Position numbers and translations under genes: made by a program
The notes under the pieces: generated by a model
The model's database searches: none
The model's input: only the letters and a program-made list of their open reading frames with translations
Told to the model about the DNA's origin: nothing
In this document: positions 8,686 to 22,179 of the stretch, piece after piece
Position numbering within the stretch: position 1 is the first letter of the stretch
Layout of the letters: each line of letters begins with the position of its first letter
DNA from: an uncultured Erythrobacter sp.
GTDB lineage: Bacteria; Pseudomonadota; Alphaproteobacteria; Sphingomonadales; Sphingomonadaceae
Assembly: GCA_947500645.1 (NCBI GenBank)
Contig: CANMSD010000001.1
Location: 1,240,001 to 1,304,000, forward strand
Length of the DNA: 64,000 nt
Direction: 5' to 3'

Positions 8686-10025
8686 GCAAACACCTGTTTT
8701 TGAGAGGGGGATGTCCGGCGCGTGGCCCGTACAGCGAGCGCGGCGGCGATTACGAATAGGGCAGCCTCAAGCGCGAAGATCAGCTGGAACGCGCTGCCGT
8801 CAGCTTGACTGGCGCGGCGGGCGAAATCGACACCCAGCGCGCCGAGCAGACCCCCGAGGCCAAAGGCGATCGCCTGGCTTGCGCCCCACACGCCCATGCG
8901 CACGCCCTCGCGGGTTTTCTCTCCCGCGCCGGCCAGTCCCATCATCGCGCCAATTGCGGCGACCGCGAACAAGCCATTGCAAAAACCGAGCGCAAAGACG
9001 TTCGCAGCAAGCGGCCAGCCCGGGCCGTAAACTGCAGCAGCCGCGAGCCCGGCGAGGGCCAATGCTGACCCGATACAACCGGCCACTATCCAGAGCCTGA
9101 GATCGACTGGCATCCGCCCCGCAAAGGCACTTCCGCCTATGCCGGCGATGATCATTCCGATCAGCACACCACCATGTTGCAGACCTGCAAGCTGGGTCGA
9201 TTCACCGACGGGCATATTGAAGACGAGGCCCGCAAACGGCTCCAGGATGAGATCCTGCATGCTGTAGGCGAGCATCGAGACAAAGATGAAAATCGTGAAA
9301 CGGCGCGCCTCTTTCTCATGCAGAATCTCGCGTAGGGCCGCACCGAAATCAGGCGCTGGTCCGGTCTTTGCGGTCTCAGCGAAAACCTGCTCGCCACGCT
9401 CCAGCCGGAACACCGCCAGCGCAGTGATAAGAACGGCGGCAATGGCAACACCACTCGCTACGCTAACCAGACGGTCGGGAGAAAACGGTTCGCCTGCATA
9501 GGCCGGTTTGAGCAAAGCCCCGGCAGTGGCTGCGGAAATCACGATCCCGGCGACCATCATGATCCAGGTTACCGCTGCGGCTGCGGCCCTGCGGCCCGGC
9601 GCAACCCCGGATGCGAGCAGAGCAAGCGCCGATGTGCCGCTGGCCCCAACGCCAATTCCGATCAGCGTAAAGGCGAAGATTGCGAGCGCAATTCCCGCCA
9701 TCCGCGCTTCATCGACCATCACCGTGGCTTGCACCGCAAGCAAAGCGCCGCCAGCAAGCACGGCGATTCCGCCGAGGATCCACGGTGTGCGTTTGCGGCC
9801 CTTGTCCGACCCGTGCCCCCAAATCGGTCGCCCCAACTGAACTGTATAATGCCAAGCAACCAGCCCCGCCGGTATGGCGGCGGCCAAAGCATATTCGACC
9901 ACCATCACCCGATTGAGCAGCGAGGTGGCTAGCATCACAATCGCGCCGATTGATGCCTGAACCAGCCCGATGCGCGCTATCGCAAACCAGCCAAGTCCTT
10001 TTGAGTCCATCGCGTGGCCAACCAT
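8682..10025 (-). CDS. bch2: PucC-family MFS protein between bchG and bchP
   Basis: A 447-residue, twelve-helix protein of the PucC/LhaA branch of the major facilitator superfamily (BCD family). It shows the branch motifs LLNRVMVVEYALAAAIPA, GHGSDKGRKRTPWILGG after the third helix and SMQDLILEPFAGLVFNM in the middle. The homologous gene in Rhodobacter (orf428/bch2) sits at the same place between bchG and bchP. Family members help insert or assemble antenna bacteriochlorophyll-proteins, perhaps by moving pigment. The ATG at 10025 overlaps the bchG stop as ATGA. The frame stays open further upstream inside bchG, but the extension is arginine-rich and unlike the family. Confidence 0.88.
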   Translation of the reverse strand: MVGHAMDSKGLGWFAIARIGLVQASIGAIVMLATSLLNRVMVVEYALAAAIPAGLVAWHYTVQLGRPIWGHGSDKGRKRTPWILGGIAVLAGGALLAVQATVMVDEARMAGIALAIFAFTLIGIGVGASGTSALALLASGVAPGRRAAAAAVTWIMMVAGIVISAATAGALLKPAYAGEPFSPDRLVSVASGVAIAAVLITALAVFRLERGEQVFAETAKTGPAPDFGAALREILHEKEARRFTIFIFVSMLAYSMQDLILEPFAGLVFNMPVGESTQLAGLQHGGVLIGMIIAGIGGSAFAGRMPVDLRLWIVAGCIGSALALAGLAAAAVYGPGWPLAANVFALGFCNGLFAVAAIGAMMGLAGAGEKTREGVRMGVWGASQAIAFGLGGLLGALGVDFARRASQADGSAFQLIFALEAALFVIAAALAVRATRRTSPSQKQVFA

Positions 10026-10927
10026 CAGATATAGCCCCCCAGTCCGAGAGCCGCGGCGAGCATTCCCAGCACATAGAGCAGCACGCCGACGGCATTGTAC
10101 CAAGGGGCATACTTCGCCGGATCGCGCAGCAAACGAGGCATGGCCGCGCACTGCGCGATCAACAGGCCAAGTACTATGAGCGCGGATGTTGTCAGCTCCC
10201 ACTGCCATAGCAGAGCGATGACAATCACTTGCGCCGCAGCCATCACGGCGCAGGCCAGGCGAGCGGCGTTTTTCACACCGAGTGTGACCGGCAGGGACTT
10301 TAGCCCTGTCTCGCGGTCCCCCTCCACCGCCTTAAAGTCGTTGAGCGTCATAATGCCGTGTGCGCCCACGCTGTAGAGCACCAGTACGATCAGAATTTCG
10401 GTCGACGGAAGCGCTCCGGTCATCACGCTTGCGCCAGTGAACCAGCTTAGTCCTTCATAGGTCAGGCCGACCACTGCCGGGCCCACCCAACCGCTCGTTT
10501 TGAAGCGGAATGGCGGCGCGCTGTAAGCCCAGGCCAGCGCAAGGCCAACGATCCCCGCAGCGAGTACCCACGGCCCAAGCAATCCGGCAACGAGCGCGGA
10601 AACCGCCGTACCGATCAGAGCGATGTAGAGTCCCCAACGCCCCGCTATCCGGCCGGAGGGTATCGGACGATCCGGTTCATTGATCGCATCGACATGGCGA
10701 TCGAACCAGTCGTTCACCGCCTGGCTGGTGCCGCATACCAAAGGTCCTGCAAGCAGGATCCCTGCAGCAACAAACAACCAGCGCCCGTCTAGGCTCGCAC
10801 CGGAAGAGACAGCGCCGCACATGAAGGCCCACATCGGTGGGAACCAGGTGATCGGTTTGAGGAGTTGAACAACGTCGCGGAACGCCGGAATCGGCACCGC
10901 TTGAGTCGAGACCGCAGAACGCTGCAT
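10025..10927 (-). CDS. bchG: Bacteriochlorophyll synthase BchG
   Basis: UbiA-type membrane prenyltransferase, 300 residues, that attaches geranylgeranyl diphosphate to bacteriochlorophyllide a. The opening LLKPITWFPPMWAFMCGAVSSG (22-43) is diagnostic of BchG/ChlG. The first aspartate motif NDWFDRHVD is at 72-80, with NEPDRPIPSGR after it, and the second is in LNDFKAVEGDRETGLKSLPV. It has about nine membrane segments. It starts the bchG, bch2, bchP, tspO group; the 80-base gap to ppsR holds a PpsR-type palindrome. The Shine-Dalgarno is poor, so the exact start could lie a few codons downstream. Confidence 0.96.
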   Translation of the reverse strand: MQRSAVSTQAVPIPAFRDVVQLLKPITWFPPMWAFMCGAVSSGASLDGRWLFVAAGILLAGPLVCGTSQAVNDWFDRHVDAINEPDRPIPSGRIAGRWGLYIALIGTAVSALVAGLLGPWVLAAGIVGLALAWAYSAPPFRFKTSGWVGPAVVGLTYEGLSWFTGASVMTGALPSTEILIVLVLYSVGAHGIMTLNDFKAVEGDRETGLKSLPVTLGVKNAARLACAVMAAAQVIVIALLWQWELTTSALIVLGLLIAQCAAMPRLLRDPAKYAPWYNAVGVLLYVLGMLAAALGLGGYI

Positions 10928-10956
10928 GGAGGTAGGCTATGCCTGACACTTACATG

Positions 10957-10974
10957 CGTCAAATTATTTTGACA
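10957..10974 (-). promoter_or_regulatory. Candidate PpsR operator upstream of bchG
   Basis: The palindrome CGTC-N10-GACA, with inner arms AAA and TTT, differs by one base from the PpsR/CrtJ consensus TGT-N12-ACA. It lies 30 bases before bchG, in the 80-base gap after ppsR. A further GACA/TGTC pair follows at 10971-10986. PpsR represses bch and crt promoters under oxygen. Binding here is inferred from the match and from ppsR being next door. Confidence 0.6.
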
Positions 10975-11007
10975 CTTTAATCTGTCACTTGCGAATTTTG
11001 CACCAAC

Positions 11008-12432
11008 TCAGTCGTTTTCGCCGGTCAGATTGCCCAATCCATGGCGGTGCAATTTGGAATAGAGACTCTGCCGCGACAGGCCGAGAATCTCTGCTGCAGA
11101 GGCGCGATTATCTGACGTGTAGGAGAGCGCTGCTTCAATGCAGAGTCGCTCGATCAGATCGGTACTCTCGCGGACAATATCCTTCAGCGACATGCGCCCG
11201 ACCAGATCGGTGAGCTGCTCGACCGAACGCGGCAGATCTTCCGAGCCAGGGGGTAGGTCACGAAGGCGTCGCCCGATCGGACGGATGACGAAACCATAGA
11301 CCGGCTCGTCCGATCCGCTCGCCACAGCTGACAGCTCCACCTGCTCCCCGCCTTCTTCGTATCTGGTGCGCACAAGCGTGCTGACATTGCGGGCAGATCC
11401 ATTCTGATCGAGTTGCCCCTGGATCAGCTCCAGATCAATTCCCGGTCGCCCAATCCAGTCAGACAAGTGCCGCCCGCGCAATTGATCGACGCCGCCGGCC
11501 TGCACCAACTCGGCAAAGGCGGCATTGGCGCTTACCAGCAACATGTCCTTATCGGCCACGACAAAGGCGTCTGGCATGTTTTCGACAAGGTCAGAAAGTT
11601 TCGAAGGCTGGCTCTCATCGCGCGTCGCACCAACGGCCGAACCGCGCATCAAAATGTACTGCGCCCGGTCTTGCGTGAAGCCGGAGGCGGAAAACGATGT
11701 GGCACTGTCTCCCTTGCCAACCGAGACCTCAAGCGGAGACACACTCTCTGAGGCAAGTGCGCCGCCCAGCAGTGCCATCACGTCATCGCGATCGCCGCGA
11801 TTAAACAGGGAAATCAGTTTCTTGCCAACAAGGCTGCCCTGCCGAGCAGCGAACAATTGATGCGCCGCCGGATTGGCCTCGCGCACACGATGCGTTGCCG
11901 CATCGACGATCATCACGGGCTCGCTCGATGCCTCGAACAGCATGCGATAGCGCGTCTCGAGCTGGCGCAGCCGTAGGTAGTCACGCTCGAGCGATTGCTG
12001 AACCTGAAGCAAACGCTGCTGCAACTTGGCCGCCTCGCGAAGGTCGCGACCAAAGGCAATGCGATGTTCGCCGCCATTCACCGTCACGACGACGTAGCGG
12101 ATCGGCACATCGCCTTCACCGGCGGTGTGATTGACCTGCCGCCAGTGTTGGACCTCGCCGCGACGGGCGGCGGCCAACATTTCCATGATCTTCGGACGGC
12201 TCTCGACCGTTACGGTGTCGATCCAGTTTTGCCCTGCCAGAGTGTCCAGGCCCGGATAGTGATCCGGGTCATACGCCGCATCAAGAATGGTGCCGGTATC
12301 ATCGAGGATCAGCGTGATGTCGCCAGCCACCATGGCCAGTTTCATCGCCGCGTCGGCGTCCAGCGAGTCGAACAACTCAGCCGCCTGACCGAACGGGTTT
12401 TTTCCTTCGATACTGTGTTTACGGGTTAACAT
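11008..12432 (-). CDS. ppsR: Transcriptional repressor PpsR (CrtJ)
   Basis: Oxygen- and light-responsive repressor of photosynthesis genes, 474 residues. The order is an N-terminal PAS-like domain (about 30-130), a glutamine-rich coiled linker (about 131-165, LQQRLLQVQQSLERDYLRLRQLE), PAS1 (165-265), PAS2 (280-390) and a Fis-type helix-turn-helix at the end (ASAAEILGLSRQSLYSKLHRHGL, about 444-466). The only cysteine is Cys431 (IERLCIEAAL), next to the DNA-binding helix and equivalent to the redox-active C-terminal cysteine of CrtJ/PpsR. The partner cysteine between the PAS domains is missing. It lies 12 bases downstream of ppaA, on the same strand. Confidence 0.95.
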   Translation of the reverse strand: MLTRKHSIEGKNPFGQAAELFDSLDADAAMKLAMVAGDITLILDDTGTILDAAYDPDHYPGLDTLAGQNWIDTVTVESRPKIMEMLAAARRGEVQHWRQVNHTAGEGDVPIRYVVVTVNGGEHRIAFGRDLREAAKLQQRLLQVQQSLERDYLRLRQLETRYRMLFEASSEPVMIVDAATHRVREANPAAHQLFAARQGSLVGKKLISLFNRGDRDDVMALLGGALASESVSPLEVSVGKGDSATSFSASGFTQDRAQYILMRGSAVGATRDESQPSKLSDLVENMPDAFVVADKDMLLVSANAAFAELVQAGGVDQLRGRHLSDWIGRPGIDLELIQGQLDQNGSARNVSTLVRTRYEEGGEQVELSAVASGSDEPVYGFVIRPIGRRLRDLPPGSEDLPRSVEQLTDLVGRMSLKDIVRESTDLIERLCIEAALSYTSDNRASAAEILGLSRQSLYSKLHRHGLGNLTGEND

Positions 12433-12444
12433 CCGCAGTGCACC

Positions 12445-13341
12445 CTAACGCGTGCAATGAATACTCGACAAAGCATTCTGAACAAGAACTTCCGCCATTT
12501 GAACGGCCGCGCTGGCGTCCTGCGCGGTTCCGTCAGCTCCGACCTCTGCGACCAAGTCGGGGTTTTCATTGACCACACGGCCACCAATCATAACCCGCGT
12601 ATTCGGGTTGGCAGCAACACTACGAAGTGCACTGATGATATGAGAGATCGCGGCGCTAGGACAATCGCGAGATATGGTCAATCCTACGACATCGAAGGAC
12701 TTCTCGCCGACGCGCTTCAGCAAATCCCCGCGTCCTGGCTCCACCATGACTTCGCTGCACCAGCCAGCTCGCGCAAAGATGTCTTCAAGCATGGTCGCAC
12801 CGAAACTGTGCTGATCGCCGGGTAGCGGTGAGATGAGAATAGAGCGGGGTGAGGACATCGCGGAAACGACCGGGGGAGAGCGCACAGCAACTTCCCGCAT
12901 CACTTCCTGCAGTCGCCACAAACCCATTGTTACATCGACAAAATCACACTCGTCTGCTTCCCACAACTCGCCCAACTTGCGTGCCGCAGGAGCGATCACA
13001 TCGATGTAGATCGCATCGACGCTCGCGCCATCGTCGAGATAGGTTTGCACAACCTCGAGCAGCTCCGCTGCCTCTGCATGCAGCGGTAACGCAGCAAACC
13101 GATTGGCATCGAACGGATCGATCTCACTCGTGCGAGGTTTCAGCCGCTCGGTCGGCTCAGCCGAATGCGCCATCAACAATCGGGGGATAATCTCGCCCTC
13201 GATGATCGTACTGATCGATTCGTTTTCGAGCGACCCAGGGCTTCCATCGCTATGCAGGCGACCTCGTCGCTTCAGGCGCGAGAAGGGATCGCCGATCACT
13301 TTGCGTAAAGCAGCTGACCCAGTGCCAATCACAAATGCCAT
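12445..13341 (-). CDS. ppaA: Cobalamin-binding antirepressor PpaA/AerR
   Basis: A 298-residue regulator that counteracts PpsR. The C-terminal B12-binding domain has PLPGDQHSFGATM (173-184), in which His178 corresponds to the D-x-H-x-x-G cobalamin ligand, and the typical later glycines VMIGGRVVNENPDLV (250-264). A helical segment at about 85-155 precedes it. The first 60 residues are basic and poorly conserved, and an internal ATG at residue 57 could give a short form such as the SAerR known in Rhodobacter; that is inference. It is divergent from bchF and upstream of ppsR, the usual PGC arrangement. Confidence 0.9.
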   Translation of the reverse strand: MAFVIGTGSAALRKVIGDPFSRLKRRGRLHSDGSPGSLENESISTIIEGEIIPRLLMAHSAEPTERLKPRTSEIDPFDANRFAALPLHAEAAELLEVVQTYLDDGASVDAIYIDVIAPAARKLGELWEADECDFVDVTMGLWRLQEVMREVAVRSPPVVSAMSSPRSILISPLPGDQHSFGATMLEDIFARAGWCSEVMVEPGRGDLLKRVGEKSFDVVGLTISRDCPSAAISHIISALRSVAANPNTRVMIGGRVVNENPDLVAEVGADGTAQDASAAVQMAEVLVQNALSSIHCTR

Positions 13342-13500
13342 TTCCAGACTCTCCCAGTCTGTCAGGCCGACCTAGACCCGAATGCGGCGCGGATTGCGTC
13401 ATCGCTGGCGGAAGGGGGTGGCCGCTTTTGCGACTCGGAATCACCAGCGGCATTGTGGGTACGCGTTTTTATGCTTGCTGGCAAATGAACGGCCGGAAAT

Positions 13501-13536
13501 GTGTCAATCATAATTGTCGTCCAGATTGATTGACAC
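13501..13536. promoter_or_regulatory. Inverted repeat in the ppaA/bchF divergent promoter, probable PpsR site
   Basis: A perfect 10-bp inverted repeat, GTGTCAATCA (13501-13510) and TGATTGACAC (13527-13536), is separated by 16 bases. Within it lies CGTC-N10-GACA (13518-13535), the same one-base variant of the PpsR consensus seen upstream of bchG. It sits about midway in the 250-base gap between ppaA and bchF, so one site could control both the regulator genes and the long bch/puh operon. Nothing else in the gap was recognised. Confidence 0.65.
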
Positions 13537-13591
13537 CTGATATCGACTCGTCGTAGGTTTCGTTTCTGACAGCGGAGGCATTTCGCAACGA

Positions 13592-15414
<1,823 letters not shown>

Positions 15415-15417
15415 GCG

Positions 15418-16986
15418 ATGCAGCTATCCGTCTGGACCTATGAAGGACCGCCCCATGTCGGGGCCATGCGGGTCGCCACCGCGATGGAGGGTATGCATTA
15501 TCTGCTGCACGCCCCGCAAGGCGACACCTATGCCGACCTGCTGTTCACGATGATCGAGCGGCGCGGCAAGCGTCCGCCGGTCACCTACACCACATTCGAA
15601 GCGCGCGATCTGGGCAAGGATACGGCGCAACTGTTTCAAGACGCCGCGCGCGATGCCGCGGAGCGCTTCCAGCCGCAAGCGATGATGGTCGGTGCGTCTT
15701 GCACCGCGGAATTGATCCAGGATGATCCCGCCGGACTATCAGAGGCGATGGACCTGCCCTGCCCAGTCATTCCACTCGAACTGCCAAGCTATCAGCGTAA
15801 GGAAAACTGGGGCGCGGCGGAGAGCTTTTACCAGATTGTCCGGGTTCTGGCCGACCGCAATATAGAGCGCGCACCACGCGAAGGCCGCCGTCCGCTCGTC
15901 AACATCCTTGGCCCGACCGCGCTCGGCTTTCGCCACCGCGACGATCTGGTCGAGATCCGCAAGATCCTCGACGAATTGGGCGTCGATGTGCATCTGGTCG
16001 CGCCGCTCGGTGCAAGCCCACAAGACATCACACACATCGGCGCGGCCGATTTCAACATCGTTCTTTACCCCGAAATTGGAGATGAAGCGGCACGCTGGCT
16101 TGAGCGCGAGTTCAAGCAGCCTGCCATTCGCACGGTCCCGATAGGCGTAAGCGCAACACGCACGTTTATCGAGGAGGTCGCCGAGTTAGCAGAGGTTGAT
16201 CCCACTTCTGCGCTCGGCGACAATTCCTCCCGGATGCCGTGGTGGAGCCGCTCGGTCGATTCCAATTACCTGACCGGCAAACGGGTTTTCATCTTCGGCG
16301 ATGCAACCCATGCTGTCGCTGCCGCCCGGATCGCGCATGAGGAACTAGGCTTCGAGGTCTGCGGCCTTGGCTGTTACAACCGCGAGTTTGCGCGCGATGT
16401 GCGCGCAGCGGCACGCGAATATGGCGTCGAGCCGCTCATCACCGACGACCATATGGAAGTTGAAGATGCGATCATCGCTGCACAGCCTGAAATGGTGCTG
16501 GGCACGCAGATGGAGCGGCATATCGCCAAGCGGCTTGGCATGCCCTGTGCGGTGATTTCCGCGCCCGTCCATGTTCAGGATTTCCCTGCGCGTCATAGCC
16601 CGCAAATGGGCTTTGAAGGCGCGAATGTGATCTTCGACACATGGGTCCATCCGCTGGTGATGGGCCTGGAAGAGCACCTGCTCACCATGTTCCGCGACGA
16701 CTTTGAGTTTTCCGATGAGAACGGACCGTCGCACCACGCGGCTCATGCGCCCAAAATGTCGCAAGCACGCGCGCCTACCATCGACGCGGACGTTCCTGAA
16801 GAACCAGTCGTGCCTGCAGATAGCGGATCGATCTGGACTGCCGAAGCAGAGCGCGAGCTGAAGAAGATACCTTTCTTCGTGCGCGGCAAGGCGCGCCGCA
16901 ACACCGAGACATTCGCGTCGGATCACGGCCGCGCTGAAATCGACCTCGACACGCTCTATGATGCGAAGGCGCATTATGCCCGGTAG
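15418..16986 (+). CDS. bchB: Protochlorophyllide reductase subunit BchB
   Basis: NifK-like catalytic partner of BchN, 522 residues. It starts with the hallmark [20 protein letters not shown], and Asp36 (PQGDTYAD) is the unusual aspartate ligand of the DPOR cluster. A poorly conserved linker (about 430-470) joins the NifK-like core to a small C-terminal domain ([25 protein letters not shown]), the standard BchB architecture. The end overlaps bchH by 11 bases, indicating coupled translation. Confidence 0.97.
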   Translation: MQLSVWTYEGPPHVGAMRVATAMEGMHYLLHAPQGDTYADLLFTMIERRGKRPPVTYTTFEARDLGKDTAQLFQDAARDAAERFQPQAMMVGASCTAELIQDDPAGLSEAMDLPCPVIPLELPSYQRKENWGAAESFYQIVRVLADRNIERAPREGRRPLVNILGPTALGFRHRDDLVEIRKILDELGVDVHLVAPLGASPQDITHIGAADFNIVLYPEIGDEAARWLEREFKQPAIRTVPIGVSATRTFIEEVAELAEVDPTSALGDNSSRMPWWSRSVDSNYLTGKRVFIFGDATHAVAAARIAHEELGFEVCGLGCYNREFARDVRAAAREYGVEPLITDDHMEVEDAIIAAQPEMVLGTQMERHIAKRLGMPCAVISAPVHVQDFPARHSPQMGFEGANVIFDTWVHPLVMGLEEHLLTMFRDDFEFSDENGPSHHAAHAPKMSQARAPTIDADVPEEPVVPADSGSIWTAEAERELKKIPFFVRGKARRNTETFASDHGRAEIDLDTLYDAKAHYAR

Positions 16987-19900
16987 CGCTGCCCCTTCCG
17001 TCCGTGTGGCGATCGTCACGCTCGACAATCACCTGAAAGGGGCGGTTGAGCGCGCTGGCGACGAATTGGCGAAAGAGAACATATCCCTGAGCCTCCACGC
17101 GGCGGCGGATTGGGACCGCGACGCAAGCCATCTCGACACAACCAAGGCCGCCATTGCCGAGGCCGATATCGTCATCGCAACGATGCTGTTCCTCGATGAT
17201 CATGTGCACGCAATCCTTCCAGCTCTGGAGGAGCGCCGCGAGGCCTGCGACGCGATGCTCGGCCTTATGTCGGCGGGCGAAATCGTGAAGCTGACGCGGC
17301 TCGGCGGATACCGGATGGATGCACCCGCCAAAGGCCCGCTTGCACTGCTCAAGAAGCTGCGCGGCTCGCCCAAGAAGAACGCAAGCTCGGGCGCGGGGCA
17401 GATGAAGATGCTGCGCCGCCTGCCAAAGATTTTGCGTTTCATTCCCGGCACGGCGCAGGATGTACGCGCTTACTTCCTGACGCTCCAATATTGGCTTGCC
17501 GGTTCGGATGAGAATGTCATCGCCATGGTGCGCGGCCTGATCGACCGCTACGCCGCTGGCGAACGCGAGGCACGGCGCGGCGAAACCCCTGCAGAGCCGC
17601 CGCGCGAATATCCCGAGGTCGGAGTCTATCACCCGGCCACCGACCAGCTGATTTCGGAAGGGCTGCGACTGCTCCCGCGCAAGAAGGGAAAGCACGGCAC
17701 AGTCGGATTGCTGCTGCTGCGCTCTTATCTGCTCGGGCGCGACACGGGCCACTATGATGGCGCGATTGCCGCGTTTGAAGCCGCTGGCCTGAAGGTCATC
17801 CCAGCCTTTGCGAGCGGTCTGGATGCACGCCCAGCCATCGAAAAATTCTTCATGGAACGCGGCGAGCCCACGGTCGACGCAATCGTGAACCTCACCGGTT
17901 TCTCGCTTGTCGGCGGCCCTGCCTACAACGACAGCGAGGCGGCGATTGAGACGCTCGCGGAGCTCGACATCCCCTATCTCGCCGCGCACGCCATAGAGTT
18001 TCAGACGCTCGAAGAATGGCGCGGGCGCGACCAAGGCCTGCTGCCGCTCGAAGCGACGATGATGGTAGCTTTGCCCGAACTCGACGGTGCGATTGCGCCC
18101 AGCGTTTTCGGCGGACGGGCCGGAGCGAGCAAGGCCTGTCAGGGCTGCGCACGTCATTGCGAGCAACCCAAGACGCAAAATGTTCGTGCGATGATGGGTT
18201 GCCCGGAGCGGGCTGAGGCGCTCGCTGAGAAAACCGTCAAGCTGATCCAGCTGCGCAAGGCCAAGCGCGCACAGCGCAAACTCGCCGTGGTCCTGTTCAA
18301 CTTCCCGCCCAATGCCGGCGCGATGGGCACGGCCGCCTTCCTGTCAGTGTTTGAATCGCTCTATGCAACTCTGGGTCGGCTTGCGAGCGAAGGCTATGAT
18401 GTCGAGGTTCCCGAAAGCGTCGATGCGCTGCGCGACGCCATCATAGAGGGGAACTCCGCGCGATACGGTAGCGATGCCAATGTCGCCGCGCGCATACCAG
18501 CCGATGAGCATGTTCGCCGCGAGCCGCATCTCGCCGAGATCGAAGCGCAATGGGGCCCCGCTCCCGGCAAAGCGCAAAGCGATGGCGCGAACATTCAGGT
18601 GCTCGGCGCGCAGTTCGGGAATGTCTTTGTCGGCGTGCAGCCAGCCTTTGGCTATGAAGGCGACCCGATGCGGTTGCTGTTTGAGGGGACCTTCGCACCA
18701 ACCCACGCCTTCAGCGCCTTCTATCGCTGGATCCGCGAAGATTTCGGCGCGCATTCCGTGCTACACTTCGGCACGCACGGCGCGCTCGAATTCATGCCGG
18801 GCAAGCAGGCCGGAATGACGGGCGATTGCTGGCCCGAGCGGCTGATCGGCGATCTGCCCAATTACTATCTCTACGCCGCGAACAATCCATCCGAGGGCAT
18901 TCTCGCTAAGCGTCGTTCCGCTGCCACGCTGGTAAGCTATCTGACTCCGCCGCTTGCACAGGCTGGCCTCTACAAAGGCTTTATCGAGCTTAAGCAGACG
19001 GTCGAGCGCTGGCGCAGCGCCGCCGAGGGTGAAGAGCGCGCGGATCTTGAACAACTGATCGCAGACCAATGCGATGCGCTCGACATTGACTGCACCGATA
19101 TCGGTAAGCTGGCGAGCCACCTTTATGAGCTGGAGCAGACGCTTATCCCGCATGGCCTGCACGTGCTCGGCCAACCGCCAGCAGGCAGCGCGCGCGAGGA
19201 AATGCTCGACGCGATGGTTGAGGCCGCAGGCGATGATGCGGATCGCGATGCGCTCGGCGAGAAACTCGATGCTTGCGACGAACTCAGTGCGCTGATCCAC
19301 GCCCTTGATGGCGGCTATATGAAGCCTGCTCCGGGCGGCGATGTGGTCGCCAATCCCGATGTGCTACCCACGGGCCGCAACATCTACGGCTTCGACCCCT
19401 TCTGCATTCCAAGCGCCTTTGCTTGCGAGCAGGGCCGGATGCAGGCCGAAGAGCTGATCGCGCGACATGTGAATGGCGGTGCGCCCTTCCCCGAGAGCCT
19501 GGCTATGGTGCTTTGGGGCACCGACAACATGAAAAGCGAAGGGGTGCAGATCGCGCAGGCCCTCACGCTGATCGGTGCCCGGCCCAGGCGCGACGGCTAT
19601 GGCCGTCTGTGCGGCGCTGAGCTGATCCCGCTGGAAGAACTGGGCCGCCCGCGCATCGACGTTGTTGCGACACTTTCAGGCATTTTCCGCGATCTGCTGC
19701 CGCTGCAAACCCGCATGCTGGCAGAAGCCGCGCTGCTCGCCAGCCAGGCTGATGAACCGATTGAAGCCAATTTCGTCCGCAAGCACACGCTCGCGCATCA
19801 GGCAGCGCACGGATGCGATCTCGAAACCGCATCGCTACGGGTCTTCTCCAATGCGGAGGGCGCATACGGCGCGAACGTCAATCAGATGATCGAAGGCGGT

Positions 19901-20560
19901 GTCTGGGCAGACCCAGATGAGCTCGCCAATGCGTTCGAGACCCACAAGGGGTACGCCTACGGCGTCAAAGGCGAGCCGGTGCAGCGCCGCGAACTGCTGC
20001 AAAGCGCACTCGCCGAAGTCGAATTCACCTATCAGAACCTCGAAAGCATCGAAGTCGGCGTTACCGATCTCGATCAATATGTTGATGGGCTTGGCGGGGT
20101 CAGCCGCTCGGTTGCGAAAGCCAAGGGCAAGGACGCTCCAGTCTACATCCTCGATGCGACGCGCGGCAACGCAAAGGTCCGCACGCTCGCCGAACAGATC
20201 GACCTGGAAACACGCAGCCGCACGCTCAACCCGAAATGGTACGAGGGCATGCTCGACCATGGATATGAGGGCGTCCGCCATATCGAAGGCCACGTGACCA
20301 ACACGATGGGCTGGTCGGCAACGACCGGACAAGTTGCACCGTGGGTCTATCAGAAGATCAGCGAAACATTCGTGCTCGATGAAGAGATGCGCCGCCGCCT
20401 CTCCGATCTCAACCCGAAAAGCTCCGCCCGCGTGGCCAATCGCCTGCTTGAAGCATGCGACCGCCAGCTGTGGCAGCCCGATGACGAAACACTCGCCGCC
20501 CTGCGCGAAGCCAGCGACGAGCTTGAAGACCGGCTCGAAGGCGTGTTCGCGGCGGAGTGA
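16976..20560 (+). CDS. bchH: Magnesium chelatase H subunit BchH
   Basis: Porphyrin-binding catalytic subunit of Mg-chelatase, 1194 residues, that inserts Mg2+ into protoporphyrin IX with BchI and BchD (not in this window). CobN/BchH-type features include [19 protein letters not shown] at the start, the cysteine-containing segment [17 protein letters not shown] (about 385-400), [16 protein letters not shown] and the C-terminal [21 protein letters not shown] use the ATG at 16976, which follows GAAGG at 16965-16969; an ATG at 16958 would add six residues. It commits protoporphyrin to bacteriochlorophyll and is also a control point, since it competes with haem synthesis. Confidence 0.97.
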   Translation: MPGSAAPSVRVAIVTLDNHLKGAVERAGDELAKENISLSLHAAADWDRDASHLDTTKAAIAEADIVIATMLFLDDHVHAILPALEERREACDAMLGLMSAGEIVKLTRLGGYRMDAPAKGPLALLKKLRGSPKKNASSGAGQMKMLRRLPKILRFIPGTAQDVRAYFLTLQYWLAGSDENVIAMVRGLIDRYAAGEREARRGETPAEPPREYPEVGVYHPATDQLISEGLRLLPRKKGKHGTVGLLLLRSYLLGRDTGHYDGAIAAFEAAGLKVIPAFASGLDARPAIEKFFMERGEPTVDAIVNLTGFSLVGGPAYNDSEAAIETLAELDIPYLAAHAIEFQTLEEWRGRDQGLLPLEATMMVALPELDGAIAPSVFGGRAGASKACQGCARHCEQPKTQNVRAMMGCPERAEALAEKTVKLIQLRKAKRAQRKLAVVLFNFPPNAGAMGTAAFLSVFESLYATLGRLASEGYDVEVPESVDALRDAIIEGNSARYGSDANVAARIPADEHVRREPHLAEIEAQWGPAPGKAQSDGANIQVLGAQFGNVFVGVQPAFGYEGDPMRLLFEGTFAPTHAFSAFYRWIREDFGAHSVLHFGTHGALEFMPGKQAGMTGDCWPERLIGDLPNYYLYAANNPSEGILAKRRSAATLVSYLTPPLAQAGLYKGFIELKQTVERWRSAAEGEERADLEQLIADQCDALDIDCTDIGKLASHLYELEQTLIPHGLHVLGQPPAGSAREEMLDAMVEAAGDDADRDALGEKLDACDELSALIHALDGGYMKPAPGGDVVANPDVLPTGRNIYGFDPFCIPSAFACEQGRMQAEELIARHVNGGAPFPESLAMVLWGTDNMKSEGVQIAQALTLIGARPRRDGYGRLCGAELIPLEELGRPRIDVVATLSGIFRDLLPLQTRMLAEAALLASQADEPIEANFVRKHTLAHQAAHGCDLETASLRVFSNAEGAYGANVNQMIEGGVWADPDELANAFETHKGYAYGVKGEPVQRRELLQSALAEVEFTYQNLESIEVGVTDLDQYVDGLGGVSRSVAKAKGKDAPVYILDATRGNAKVRTLAEQIDLETRSRTLNPKWYEGMLDHGYEGVRHIEGHVTNTMGWSATTGQVAPWVYQKISETFVLDEEMRRRLSDLNPKSSARVANRLLEACDRQLWQPDDETLAALREASDELEDRLEGVFAAE

Positions 20561-22178
<1,618 letters not shown>

Positions 22179-22179
<1 letters not shown>

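Noticed and set aside
10026..10208. Upstream extension of the bch2 frame into bchG
   Set aside because: The 61 extra residues are Arg-, Ala- and Cys-rich, unlike MFS N-termini, and the ATGA overlap at 10025 gives a normal start.
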